A stretch of DNA of 64,000 bases from SHVO01 sp041919675 (GCA_041919675.1 JAYRTJ010000005.1:7556-71555), one strand, 5' to 3'; counted from the first letter of the stretch, positions 24,907 to 34,194 are shown. Notes: a model not told the origin generated them from the letters alone. Made by a program: numbers and translations.

Positions 24907-27858
24907 TCAGTATTTGAACCGCAGTCCGGCCCGGAACGCACGCCCGAGCACGTCATACAGAAGGCTGTTCGTGCGATGCCAATATTCCGGCGAGGACGTC
25001 GCCACGACCGGCGGCTCCGTATTGAAGACGTTGGAAATGGTCAGGAACGCATCCGCGTCGGCGCCGACATCGTTCTTGTGCATGAAGCGATAGGTGATGT
25101 TGGCGTCGAACTGCCACTGGCCGGCGATGTAGTTGGAATCGAGCGTTCGCTGGAACGTCGTCGAAACCGGACAGCCGCTGGTACAGCTCTTCGCGTAATA
25201 CGTCGGTCCATAGTTGCCCGAGCTGACGCCGCGGCCCGTGACGCCGACCGTGATCGGATCCAGCATATACGTGGCGTTGAGGAAGAACTTCCAGTACGGC
25301 AAGCCGCCGGTGTTGTTGCCCGCCGCGTCCTGCGGTGGGTTGAGTCCGTCGTCCGACGTGGATTCGATGGCGTGCGACGCGAGGGCGCGCAGGACCATGC
25401 TGCCGTTCCACGTATCGACCCATTCATCGAGGTTGATGTTGTACGTCGCCTCGAAATCGATGCCGCGGGTAAGGTTGAAGGCGTAGTTCGTCGGCCGCGA
25501 CGTGACGAGCGTGATGACGCCGGCGGGATTGGCCGGCGTGGGCGCTTGACGCTGGATGTTCGAGCACAGCGCCGTCTGGCCGATGAAGCACAGATCGAGC
25601 GTGGTCTGCGCATTGACCTGCTGGATCGCGCCCTTGATGTCGATGGAGTAGTAGTCGACCGCCGCCGAGAAGCCCGGCAGGAAGGTCGGCTGCAGCACGA
25701 CCCCGAGGCCGAGCGTATCGGCCTTTTCCGGCACGAGGTTCGGATTGCCGACGGTCTCGGTGAGGAAGAGGCCGGCGGTTTGGCCGCCGTTGAACGGATC
25801 GCGGATCCCGCCCGCCTGGCCGCCGGTGCCCGTGGCGAAGATTTCCCCAAGATTCGGCGCGCGGATGTCGCGGGAGAGAGTCGCGCGCAGGCGGATGTCG
25901 TCGATCGGATTGTAAGTCACGCCGATCTTCCAGGTGGTGACGTAGCCCGCGGTTGAATAATCGGTCGCGCGCGCCGCGGCGTTGACGTCGAGCGCGCGCG
26001 CCCAGGCCGTATCCTTCGCCAAGGGCACGACCGTTTCGATATAGCCTTCGGTGACGCTGTATTTGCCGTTCGTCGGCAAATAATTGCCCGCGCTGAAAGG
26101 ACGCGTCAGCGAGACCGGATCGTAGGCGTTCGGCCCGAAGTTGGGATCGACGACTTTTTCTTCACGCCAGCCGCCACCGAACGCAATGGACACCGGCCCC
26201 GCCCAGAGTTCGAACGGCTCGCCGCTGGCGCTGAATTCCGCCAGCTTTTCGGTGTTGTCCTGGAGGCGGTGCGTGAAGCCCTTGAAATAATCGATGACCG
26301 CCTTGTCGTTCTTGCCCCAACCGAACGGATTATAGGGCAAGCAGCGCGGGTCGTCGTTCGCGGGATTGGTATCGGCGTTGACGCGGCACACGGTGGCGCC
26401 GTTGGCATTGCGCACCGCATCGACCGACAGCGGGAAGAGCACGTTGTTGCGCGTGGCGACGCGCAAGTTGTTTTTGGCCAGCGTGTACTGCGCAAAGACA
26501 TCCCAGTTCCAAGTGTTCCCGCCGACGTCGGCCGTTCCATTGGCCCCAACGGAATAGACCCACGTACGGCGTTTGAAGTGGGACGAAAGGTTCGGGATAT
26601 CGAGGTTGAACGAGCCCATCGTGAAGGAGGTAAGGCCCAGCGCCGTCATGCGCGCAAGCGTGTCGGCCGGGATGTAGGGGTTATCCGCGCGGATGGTCAA
26701 ATTGCCTTGCGAGTCATCCAGTTTCGAGAGGCCGTACGTCTTGGAATAGTGACTGATGAACTGCGTGTAGACGGTGACGTTGTCGGCCAGGTCATAACTC
26801 ACGCGCCCGAAAAGGTTTTCCTGCCGGCTTCTGGTCGTCACGTTCTGCGAGAACTGAGACGTGTCGTTCAGCGGCGCCATTCCGCCGGCGATAAAGCCGC
26901 CGCCCTGCACGTCGGGATAGATGAATTGGAATGGGGCGCCTTCCTTGTTGAACGCCGTGCCCTTCAGCGGGCCCGCGGTGATGATGCCGCCCGGCGATGC
27001 GTTGATAAGGCCGGTGTGGCTGCGCAGCAGGAATTCCGGGACGCTCGTGCTTTGGCCGGGGCCCGTTCCGTAAGCCGAGTTCGGGATGATCTTCCAGGCG
27101 ATCTTGTTCCAGGCGCGCGCGCTCATCGGGAACACGCCCGGGTCGTAATCCCAGGCGTAGCTTGCGATGACGTGCCCGCGGCCCGAGGCGAAAGGTGTGC
27201 CGACCGCGAGATTGGCCTTGCCGGTCCAATCGTCGCCGAAGGTCGTAATCCCGCTGGAGACTTCGCCTTTCGCGCCGGTGAACTCGGTATCGAGCACGAA
27301 GTTCACGACACCGGCCAAGGCGTCGGAGCCGTACGCGGCGGAGGCGCCGCCGGTCACCACGTCGACGCGGCTCACAAGCGTTTGCGGGAAAACGTTCGTA
27401 TCGATGGCGCCGTTCAGGTCCGAAGATCCGATACGGTGGCCGTTGAGAAGCGAAAGCGTACGCGTCTCACCCAGGCTGCGAAGGTTGAAGGTGTTCTGCC
27501 CTTGGCGGCCGGAAGAGACCGAATTGCCGCCGGCGCGCGTCCCGTCGCCGGACGTGCCGAAGGCCGGCATGGTTCTGACCACGCTGAAAAGATCCGGATA
27601 ACCCGACTGCTGAATCTGCTCGACGCCCAACACGGTGACCGGCGTCGGCGCTTCGTAGCCGTCGCGAACAATGCGCGATCCGGTCACGACGATTTCATCG
27701 AGGGACGCCGGCGCGGCCGGCGCGGCCGTTTGGGCCTGCGCGCTTTGGACGGCGGCGAAGCTCGCCGTCAGCATGGCGAGCGCGCTGACAGTGGTCATTG
27801 CATGCGGACGAAACCCGCTGTGGCGCTGTGCGCCTGCGGCGGCATTGATGTTCGGCAT
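24907..27858 (-). CDS. TonB-dependent outer-membrane receptor
   Basis: 983 residues. A signal peptide (cleavage near AQAQT, about residue 42) is followed by a TonB-box-like DEIVVTGSRI, a plug domain (about 60-190, with SGYPDLFSVVRTMPAF and LNGHRIGSSDLNGAIDTN) and a large 22-strand-type barrel ending in AFRAGLRFKY, with a C-terminal aromatic residue. It imports a scarce large solute across the outer membrane. The substrate is unknown, but the surrounding exported proteins suggest it feeds the DUF1552/DUF1592 system. The insertion-rich barrel has several Cys-containing loops. Confidence 0.95.
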   Translation of the reverse strand: MPNINAAAGAQRHSGFRPHAMTTVSALAMLTASFAAVQSAQAQTAAPAAPASLDEIVVTGSRIVRDGYEAPTPVTVLGVEQIQQSGYPDLFSVVRTMPAFGTSGDGTRAGGNSVSSGRQGQNTFNLRSLGETRTLSLLNGHRIGSSDLNGAIDTNVFPQTLVSRVDVVTGGASAAYGSDALAGVVNFVLDTEFTGAKGEVSSGITTFGDDWTGKANLAVGTPFASGRGHVIASYAWDYDPGVFPMSARAWNKIAWKIIPNSAYGTGPGQSTSVPEFLLRSHTGLINASPGGIITAGPLKGTAFNKEGAPFQFIYPDVQGGGFIAGGMAPLNDTSQFSQNVTTRSRQENLFGRVSYDLADNVTVYTQFISHYSKTYGLSKLDDSQGNLTIRADNPYIPADTLARMTALGLTSFTMGSFNLDIPNLSSHFKRRTWVYSVGANGTADVGGNTWNWDVFAQYTLAKNNLRVATRNNVLFPLSVDAVRNANGATVCRVNADTNPANDDPRCLPYNPFGWGKNDKAVIDYFKGFTHRLQDNTEKLAEFSASGEPFELWAGPVSIAFGGGWREEKVVDPNFGPNAYDPVSLTRPFSAGNYLPTNGKYSVTEGYIETVVPLAKDTAWARALDVNAAARATDYSTAGYVTTWKIGVTYNPIDDIRLRATLSRDIRAPNLGEIFATGTGGQAGGIRDPFNGGQTAGLFLTETVGNPNLVPEKADTLGLGVVLQPTFLPGFSAAVDYYSIDIKGAIQQVNAQTTLDLCFIGQTALCSNIQRQAPTPANPAGVITLVTSRPTNYAFNLTRGIDFEATYNINLDEWVDTWNGSMVLRALASHAIESTSDDGLNPPQDAAGNNTGGLPYWKFFLNATYMLDPITVGVTGRGVSSGNYGPTYYAKSCTSGCPVSTTFQRTLDSNYIAGQWQFDANITYRFMHKNDVGADADAFLTISNVFNTEPPVVATSSPEYWHRTNSLLYDVLGRAFRAGLRFKY

Positions 27859-28093
27859 AGATGCTCCCCCTAGGTGAATAAGGATTGAAAGATCAACAAG
27901 ATGGCGGCAGCGAACCTCGCGTTCGGCCCGGCGCCGGTCATCGCCTCCCAGCGATCAGATATCCTATAGTCTTTGTCTGGACCTCCTTAGCGGCGCGCGG
28001 ACGCGCTGACGCGGAAACGGCTCGGTTTGATGTCTCGTTTCGGCCCGCGCGGGCGACGCCTCCCAGCATCACCCGCGTGAAAGCCCGTTGCTC

Positions 28094-29188
28094 CTATCTT
28101 GAAGCAACTTCTTTCGGCGGATGCTGGATGAACACTTGCGTGAACTTGACGGCGAGCGCCGACGAGATGGCGGTGTTCTTACCCGTCTTCGGATCGGGGT
28201 AACCGTCCGCGAGGCGATGCAGATGCTTGTACAGTGACGGCGACGACAGCTGGCCGTAGCTCTGGTGGTGCGTCGACCACGAGTGGTTGAGCTGGCGGTA
28301 CCAGTTGTCGATGTCGGAGTAACCCGCGAGCAGGCCTTCCGCGCGCTCCGGCGTCAATTTCAACTGGAACACCGCGCCCTTCATGTGATCTTCGCCCGGA
28401 ATCTGGTTGAAGATCGCATGCGGCAGCGTGACATCGCTGGGCTGGGTGGTGAGAACGCCGTCGACGATCTTGCCGGTCAAGCGCTGCACGTACTTCTTGC
28501 CCCAGCGCATATCGACGCGGTTGGAGCCGCCGGGGATGATGTCGTTGCCGGTGGCGTCGGCCATCATGCGGTCGCGGCCGCGCAGGATCGTCACATCGAC
28601 ATGCGGATCGTTGACCATGTCCTCGACGCCGGAGATTTCGATCAGCACGCGATTGAATTCAAAGTCGCGCAGGTAGCGGTTTACCAGGAAGTGCAGAATG
28701 CCGGTGGGACCGCGGAACTCCTCGATGCAGCCGATGGCGCGGTAGAGCTGGTTGTCGATGCCCTTCACACCGTCCGGCGTGACCTGATCGTCGGCGTCCA
28801 CGCGGCCGTCGAGATTGACGCCGTAGGAAACATTGCCGACCGGACCGCGGAACGGGAACGGATCTTCGCCAAGTTCGGGGTGCCAGATCTTCGCTTCCCA
28901 GGCGAGCTGGGCTTCTTCAAGCGTGCGCTTCTTGCCGTCATCGACGAACATCTTCTTGAACTGTTCGCGCGGCCCCCAGGCATTGAGGCCTTCCGGACAT
29001 TCCTGCTTGCCTTCCGGCGTCTGATACACCGCCCACACTTCATCGGTGAGGATGTAGCCGATGACGCCGTTCACCGGCGCCGCCGCCGCCGTGTCGGTGG
29101 AGGATGCCGCCATCGGGGCGGTGGAAGCGCTCATCGCGAGGCCGGCCGTGAGGCCCAGCGCGGCGGCGAAGTGTGTCGTCTTCTTCAT
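28094..29188 (-). CDS. Secreted protein of unnamed family in DUF1552/COG4315 cluster
   Basis: 364 residues with a Sec signal peptide (residues 1-27). I do not recognise a named domain. Conspicuous segments are a calcium-loop-like NLDGRVDADDQVTPDG, then KGIDNQLYRAIGC, a central IEISGVEDMVNDPHVDV, and a His-rich NHSWSTHHQSYGQ near the C-terminus followed by DPKTGKNTAISSALAV. The pattern recalls secreted proteins of myxobacteria and related bacteria that accompany DUF1592 genes, but this is from memory. It lies 23 bases after the COG4315 pair and is probably in their operon. Confidence 0.75.
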   Translation of the reverse strand: MKKTTHFAAALGLTAGLAMSASTAPMAASSTDTAAAAPVNGVIGYILTDEVWAVYQTPEGKQECPEGLNAWGPREQFKKMFVDDGKKRTLEEAQLAWEAKIWHPELGEDPFPFRGPVGNVSYGVNLDGRVDADDQVTPDGVKGIDNQLYRAIGCIEEFRGPTGILHFLVNRYLRDFEFNRVLIEISGVEDMVNDPHVDVTILRGRDRMMADATGNDIIPGGSNRVDMRWGKKYVQRLTGKIVDGVLTTQPSDVTLPHAIFNQIPGEDHMKGAVFQLKLTPERAEGLLAGYSDIDNWYRQLNHSWSTHHQSYGQLSSPSLYKHLHRLADGYPDPKTGKNTAISSALAVKFTQVFIQHPPKEVASR

Positions 29189-29211
29189 TGTCGTTCTCCC
29201 TCCAACGCGTC

Positions 29212-30579
29212 TTACGAGGCGTTATTGAAATAGTCGTCGCGATACCAGATCGCCTTGAAGCCGTTGCGCTGGCCTTGGAACTCGCCCCAGGAATCGCCGT
29301 TGATGTCGCCGGGTTCTTTATCGAGATAGGAGGTGTAAACGGGCCGGTCGCGCCACGCCCAGACGCGCAAGGCGTCCGCCTGCCCGGCCGCCGCGCGGCG
29401 ACCGGTCTTCGGGTCGATCGCCATCACGCTCCACGCGCTGTTGTCGCTTTTGGCGTCACGGCTCGCGAGCACATAGGGGAACGTCTGCATGCACTTTTCC
29501 TGACTGCCGGCGCCGCAGATGGCCAGCCGGTAAGCTTGCGTCAGATCCGGATGATTGCAGGCTTGCTGATCCCAAGCGTCGTCATTGCAATTGTAGACGT
29601 AGATCGTCTTGCCGTTCTTGTCGGCGAGCACCTGTCCCGAAGCGGCGTCCTGCAGGGTGAAGTCCCGGCTCGGAAACGGCGTGGCCTGCGTATAGGCGTT
29701 GTGCCAGCCCGGCACGTCGCTGCCCTGCAGGCTGGCGTTACGGCCTTCCGGCGACAGCGCATAGGTGTAGAGCGGCTTTCCGCGGAAGGTCCACTGGCGC
29801 ACGCCCGGCGAGCGCTGGATGACGCCCCATTCGCCCTGCGCTTCGGCGAATTCCGGCGCGGTGACCGGCGTCCATTCATCCGCGCAGCGATCAAAGCAGT
29901 TCGATTTATGGAGAGCGTCGCGATCCCAGGTGTAGACCGACTGGCGATCCGCGGTGGCGAGCAAGCGCCCGGTCGCGACTTGAATCACGATAAACCCGGG
30001 CGGCACGAGCGCCGGCGGACCGACCGGTTCGCGTTGGGCGCCCGAAGCGTTGCCGCGATTGGCGCGGCGGCGCGTTCCGCCGTTCACATCGCCCGGTTTC
30101 TTATCCAGCAGCGAGGTGTACATGGGGTAGCCGTCGTACGCCCACTGCATCTTGCCGCTGGGATGTTTGATGACCGTCCACTTGCCGACATTCGCCGCGC
30201 CGTCCGGCGCCCACACGGGCGGCCAAAGCTGAACGCAGCTCATGCGCGTGTCCGCGTCGGGCATGATGAAGCCGCCCGGATACGGGCTCATCAGGCCCGC
30301 ATTCTCCTTGAACAACGTGTCGGTGCAGGTCGGTTTGCCCTTTTGATCGCCGGCGTCGCCGTTGCGCAGCTGAATGAACGGCCATTGGTAGAGCGTCTTG
30401 CCGTCGGCCGTCGCAAACAACGGCCCTTCCTCGTCGGTCTGAATGACCTGAATGCCGGCCGGCATCGGGGCGCGCTGATACTGTTCCTTCGGCGCGCTCT
30501 TCTGTGTTTGTGCGAAGGCGGCGCCGGCGATGAGCGCCGCGGCGAATGTCAGGACGCAAACTTTACGCAGATGCCGCAT
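29212..30579 (-). CDS. Secreted COG4315-repeat protein, copy 1
   Basis: 455 residues. A signal peptide is followed by three repeats of the COG4315/Lipoprotein_15 type: about 52-165 (GPLFATADGKTLYQW to YDGYPMYTSLLDKKPGD), 205-278 (GRLLATADRQSVYTW to FRGKPLYTYALS) and 315-427 (GQVLADKNGKTIYVY to RDRPVYTSYLDKEPGD). Each carries a Cys pair or single Cys around a W-P/W-T motif. The C-terminus ends DDYFNNAS. Function is unknown; single-repeat relatives are small periplasmic proteins. It is a tandem paralogue of the next gene, with identical length and a 21-base gap. Confidence 0.85.
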   Translation of the reverse strand: MRHLRKVCVLTFAAALIAGAAFAQTQKSAPKEQYQRAPMPAGIQVIQTDEEGPLFATADGKTLYQWPFIQLRNGDAGDQKGKPTCTDTLFKENAGLMSPYPGGFIMPDADTRMSCVQLWPPVWAPDGAANVGKWTVIKHPSGKMQWAYDGYPMYTSLLDKKPGDVNGGTRRRANRGNASGAQREPVGPPALVPPGFIVIQVATGRLLATADRQSVYTWDRDALHKSNCFDRCADEWTPVTAPEFAEAQGEWGVIQRSPGVRQWTFRGKPLYTYALSPEGRNASLQGSDVPGWHNAYTQATPFPSRDFTLQDAASGQVLADKNGKTIYVYNCNDDAWDQQACNHPDLTQAYRLAICGAGSQEKCMQTFPYVLASRDAKSDNSAWSVMAIDPKTGRRAAAGQADALRVWAWRDRPVYTSYLDKEPGDINGDSWGEFQGQRNGFKAIWYRDDYFNNAS

Positions 30580-30600
30580 GATCCTTGCCCTGCCGCGCGC

Positions 30601-31968
30601 CTAAGACGCGTTGTTGAAATAGTCGTCGCGCAGCCAGAAGGCTTTGAAGCCGTTCCGCGCGCCCTGGAATTCACCCCAGGAATCGCCGTTGATATCGCCC
30701 GGTTCCGTATCGCCGGAGAAGGTGTAGACGGGCCGGTCGCGGTACGCCCAGACGCGCAAGGCATCGCCCTTTCCCGCGGTGGCGCGGTGACCGGTCTTCG
30801 CGTCGATCTCAATGATGCTCCATGCCTGGCTGTCGCTCTTGGCGTCCTTGTCCGCGAGCACGTAAGGGAACGTCCGCATGCATTTTTCCTGGCTGCCGCC
30901 GCCGCACACGGCGATCCGGTATGCTTGCGTCAGATCGGGGTGATTGCAGGACTGCTGATCGACCGCGTCGTCATTGCAGTTGTAGATGTAAACGGTCTTG
31001 CCGTTGCGATCGGCCACCACCTGGCCGGACGGCGCATCCTGCACCGTGAAGCCTTTCGGCGGGCTGGGCGCGCGCTGTGTGTAGACATTGCGCCAGCCCG
31101 GCACGTCGCTGCCTTGCAGGCTGGCGTTGCGGCCTTCCGGCGACAGCGCGTAGGTGTAGAGCGGTTTTCCGCGGAAGGTCCACTGGCGCAGGCCCGGCGA
31201 GCGCTGGATGATGCCCCATTCGCCGAGCGGCTTGGCGAACTCGGGCGCGAGCACCGCGGTCCATTCGGTCTCGCAACGGTCATAGCAATTCGACTTGTTC
31301 GGCGCGTCGCGGTCCGACGTGTAGACCGACGCGCGGTCCGCGGTCGCGACGAGGCGGCCCGTCGCCACCTGAATGACGATGAAGCCCGGCGGGATCACGG
31401 GCGGCGGTCCCACCGGCTCGCGCAGGGCGCCCGCCTCGCCCGTGACGCGGCGGCGCGTTCCCCCGTTCACGTCGCCCGGCTTCTTGTCCAGGATCGAGGT
31501 GTACATGGGAAAGCCGTCATAGGCCCACTGCATCTTGCCGTCGGGGCGCTTGATCGCGGTCCATTTGTCGACGCCCTTGGCGTCGGCAGGCGCCAGGACG
31601 GGCGGCCACAACTGGGCGCACGACAGGCGCTTGTCGACATCGGGAAGAACGAAGCCGCCGGGATATGGGCTCATGAGCCCGGCGTTTTCCTTGTAGACGG
31701 TGTCGTCGCAGGTCGGCTTGCCCTTCTGCTCGCCGCCGTCACCGTTGCGCAGCGCGCGGAACGGCCATTGATAAAGCGTCTTACCCTCGGCGGTCGCGTA
31801 CAGCGGACCTTCGATGTCCGTGATGACGACCTGAATCCCGGGCGGCAACGGCTGACGCTGATAATCCTCAACCGGCTCGCCGCGCTTCATCTGCGCGGCG
31901 GCCCCGCCGGCCAAGAGCGCGACCGCGGCGACCATCGACAAAACTTTTACCGTCCGTAGCGGCCGCAT
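30601..31968 (-). CDS. Secreted COG4315-repeat protein, copy 2
   Basis: 455 residues, with the same architecture and length as copy 1 and high identity across all three repeats, so a recent tandem duplication is likely. Repeat ends are visible as GPLYATAEGKTLYQW, GRLVATADRASVYTS and GQVVADRNGKTVYIY, and the same DDYFNNAS terminus is kept. The most divergent segments are the leader and the 170-195 linker, which is shorter in Arg/Asn than in copy 1. It follows DUF1552 copy B by 39 bases. Confidence 0.85.
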   Translation of the reverse strand: MRPLRTVKVLSMVAAVALLAGGAAAQMKRGEPVEDYQRQPLPPGIQVVITDIEGPLYATAEGKTLYQWPFRALRNGDGGEQKGKPTCDDTVYKENAGLMSPYPGGFVLPDVDKRLSCAQLWPPVLAPADAKGVDKWTAIKRPDGKMQWAYDGFPMYTSILDKKPGDVNGGTRRRVTGEAGALREPVGPPPVIPPGFIVIQVATGRLVATADRASVYTSDRDAPNKSNCYDRCETEWTAVLAPEFAKPLGEWGIIQRSPGLRQWTFRGKPLYTYALSPEGRNASLQGSDVPGWRNVYTQRAPSPPKGFTVQDAPSGQVVADRNGKTVYIYNCNDDAVDQQSCNHPDLTQAYRIAVCGGGSQEKCMRTFPYVLADKDAKSDSQAWSIIEIDAKTGHRATAGKGDALRVWAYRDRPVYTFSGDTEPGDINGDSWGEFQGARNGFKAFWLRDDYFNNAS

Positions 31969-32007
31969 GTCCTTGTCCCTCCCGACAACGAACTTCGACT
32001 TCGGTGG

Positions 32008-33345
32008 TCAGACCAGGATTTCGCTGATCTCCTTCGAGGTGTTGTTCGACTTCGTCCCCCAGGACGGAATGTCGAGGCCAAAGACCTTCTGAAGCGTATA
32101 GCCGAGGCGTACGACGGTCGAACCGCCGCCGGCGACATGCAGACCGGTTTTGATCTTGCCGGACGCCTTGCCGGCCGTGAACATCGGCACGCCGTCCAGG
32201 CTGTGGATGCGCGCGAGCGATTGATCGGTCGTTCCGTAGATCAGGCAGTTGTCGAGCAGCAGGCCGTCGCCTTCCTTCACTTTCGTAAAGGCTTCGACGA
32301 AGTAGGCCCAGCTTTCCATCGAGCGCTGCGTGAACCAGGACACGATCGGCTGATAACCCAGCTTCTCGTCCAGCGGCTCTTCGTGCGTCGTCGTGTGGTG
32401 CGGCTTTTCATAGCCCGCCTTGATGGTGGCGGACTGCGCGGCCGAGTAGGACATGTTGAAAACGCGCGTCTGGTCGCACGCGATCGCCATCACGAGGATA
32501 TCTGTCATCAAGTTGTGGCGGATCGCCGTGAGTTCGGTGTCGCCGCCGGTCTTCGGATCCTCGCCCGGCTTGCCGGCCGGCTTGCACGCGGCAATCGGGT
32601 CCGGCTTGGTCAGCTGCTGATCGAACTGGCGCTCGAGATCGCGCAGATTGCTGAAATATTGATCGAGGCGCGCCCGGTCTTCGGCGCCGACCTTCTCATG
32701 CAGCACTTTCGTCTGGTCCATAACGCCCGAGAGCACGCTGCGGCGCGCCATGGTGCGCGGGTTCGGCGTAAACGTCGGCGCGTTAGGGTCCTGGAAGTCC
32801 GGACCGAAGACGCGCGTGTAGAAATTGACCGGCGACCATTCCGAGGTGTTCGGCGAGTTCGCGTTCTCGTAGGAGAAGGTGTTGCGCACGTCGCCGGTGG
32901 CGGTCGCGGTGATTTGCTGGAAGCGCGTGGTGCGGCCGATCTTCTTGGCGATCGTCACGTCGATGGTTTCACCCGGGCGATGATCGCCGCTTTCCGGGGC
33001 CTGACCGGTGCGATTGCAGATCCACGCCGTGTAGTGACAAAGGTTCGGTGCGGTGTCCTTGAAGGCGTTGTATCCGGAGAAGATGTTGAGGTGCTGCTTC
33101 ACGTTGCGCAGCGAGGCGATTTCCTCCGGCAGCTCATAATTCGCGCCGACCTTCTTGGGCACGAACAGCTTTTCGTTCATGCCGCAGCCCCAGAACCAGG
33201 TTCCGAAGCGCAAGGGCATGGGCGCGCCGTCAGCCATGGCGTTGCCGTTTCCATTGAGGAAATAGTTCAGCAGCGGGATGCCCACGGTGACCGCGCCACC
33301 GTTCAACATGCCGCGCAGCACACGCCGTCTATTCAGGCCGTCCAT
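32008..33345 (-). CDS. DUF1552 protein, copy B
   Basis: 445 residues from the ATG at 33345, preceded by GAGGAGGG. A longer frame upstream lacks support. It has a Tat-type leader (NRRRVLRGMLNGGAVTVG). It is the same length as copy A and aligns with it residue for residue; the variant signature is again at 317-322 (His-Thr-Thr-Thr-His-Glu). Differences cluster at 51-60, 80-125 and the C-terminal 60 residues, suggesting different partners. First gene of the minus-strand run continuing through the COG4315 pair and the unnamed secreted protein. Confidence 0.92.
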   Translation of the reverse strand: MDGLNRRRVLRGMLNGGAVTVGIPLLNYFLNGNGNAMADGAPMPLRFGTWFWGCGMNEKLFVPKKVGANYELPEEIASLRNVKQHLNIFSGYNAFKDTAPNLCHYTAWICNRTGQAPESGDHRPGETIDVTIAKKIGRTTRFQQITATATGDVRNTFSYENANSPNTSEWSPVNFYTRVFGPDFQDPNAPTFTPNPRTMARRSVLSGVMDQTKVLHEKVGAEDRARLDQYFSNLRDLERQFDQQLTKPDPIAACKPAGKPGEDPKTGGDTELTAIRHNLMTDILVMAIACDQTRVFNMSYSAAQSATIKAGYEKPHHTTTHEEPLDEKLGYQPIVSWFTQRSMESWAYFVEAFTKVKEGDGLLLDNCLIYGTTDQSLARIHSLDGVPMFTAGKASGKIKTGLHVAGGGSTVVRLGYTLQKVFGLDIPSWGTKSNNTSKEISEILV

Positions 33346-33709
33346 CTCAAACCCTCCTCGGTTCGAAGCTCGTTCGGCACGCGGGCAACCGACAGAATTG
33401 TCGTCGCTTCTCTGCAATGCCTATATCGTGTAGGAAACCTCCGGTGACGAAAATATGAGGCGGCGACGTGCCCCACTTAAATTCTGACATTTACGAAACA
33501 TCCGCGTTCGGCGCCGAGCGCCTCTCCCACGCGGTCAATACCCCGACCTTAACGGCATCGCGGCGAGGTCACAAATCTTTTTGATTTTACACGAAAACGC
33601 CAACTCTGCTTGTACGTTCTGTAGGCGCGGCGCCCCGATTTGTCACCACGCCGCCCGGTCAGATTTCCATAGCTGACATGGTATTTCTTCAAAAAGACAG
33701 GAGAAACAG
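33346..33709. other. Divergent intergenic region between DUF1552-B and OsmC
   Basis: About 360 bases with no credible gene. It must hold the minus-strand promoter for the DUF1552-B/COG4315 operon and the plus-strand promoter for the OsmC gene. It contains an AT-rich stretch (33560-33600) and segments similar to the TonB receptor promoter region (CGCGTTCGGC at 33503-33512, CGCCTCTCCCACG at 33519-33531). No certain -35/-10 box can be assigned. Confidence 0.5.
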
Positions 33710-34135
33710 ATGAAAAAATCAGGATCAGCGGTTTGGAGCGGCGGCCTGAAGGATGGGAAGGGCAGCCTCTCGACCGAGAGCGGCGCCCTCAAGAGCCACC
33801 CCTATGGATTCACGGCCCGGTTTGAAAACGGCCCGGGCACGAATCCGGAAGAACTGATCGGCGCCGCGCATGCCGGCTGCTTCACCATGGCGCTGTCGAA
33901 CATTCTCGGCGAAGCCAATCTCACGGCGCACGAAATGAACACCAAGGCCGACGTCACGCTGGAAAAGCTTCCCGACGGCTTCGCGATCACGGCGGTGCAT
34001 CTCACACTGCGCGCAAAAGTACCGGGCGCGAGCCCTGAGAAATTCGCCGCGTTGGCCGACAAGGCGAAGGTCGGCTGCCCGGTGTCCAAACTCCTGAAGG
34101 CCGACATCACGCTGGATGCGGCACTGGAAAACTAA
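33710..34135 (+). CDS. OsmC family peroxiredoxin-like protein
   Basis: 141 residues, preceded by AGGAGA. OsmC/Ohr proteins reduce organic hydroperoxides with two cysteines. Both are present, in AHAGCFTMALS and VGCPVSKLL. The N-terminal WSGGLKDGKGSLSTES and ENGPGTNPEELIGAAHAG pattern matches the OsmC rather than the Ohr branch. Cytoplasmic, since no signal peptide is seen. It is transcribed away from the DUF1552 block. Confidence 0.93.
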   Translation: MKKSGSAVWSGGLKDGKGSLSTESGALKSHPYGFTARFENGPGTNPEELIGAAHAGCFTMALSNILGEANLTAHEMNTKADVTLEKLPDGFAITAVHLTLRAKVPGASPEKFAALADKAKVGCPVSKLLKADITLDAALEN

Positions 34136-34194
34136 GTTCCATTACTTACCGTCGAACGGTTATCCTTCGTTCGATCACACGCGGGGAGGCTCCC

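Noticed and set aside
29173..31959. Very long plus-strand open frame of about 900 codons antisense to the COG4315 genes
   Set aside because: It mirrors codon positions of two real genes on the other strand, has Arg/Ala/Val-rich chance composition, and lacks a signal peptide or known motif. The minus-strand proteins have signal peptides and repeats.
18891..33709. Genomic island inserted at the tRNA-Ser gene
   Set aside because: The tRNA is followed by an unusual block, but there is no integrase and no direct repeat of the tRNA 3' end was noticed. Composition does not differ clearly.
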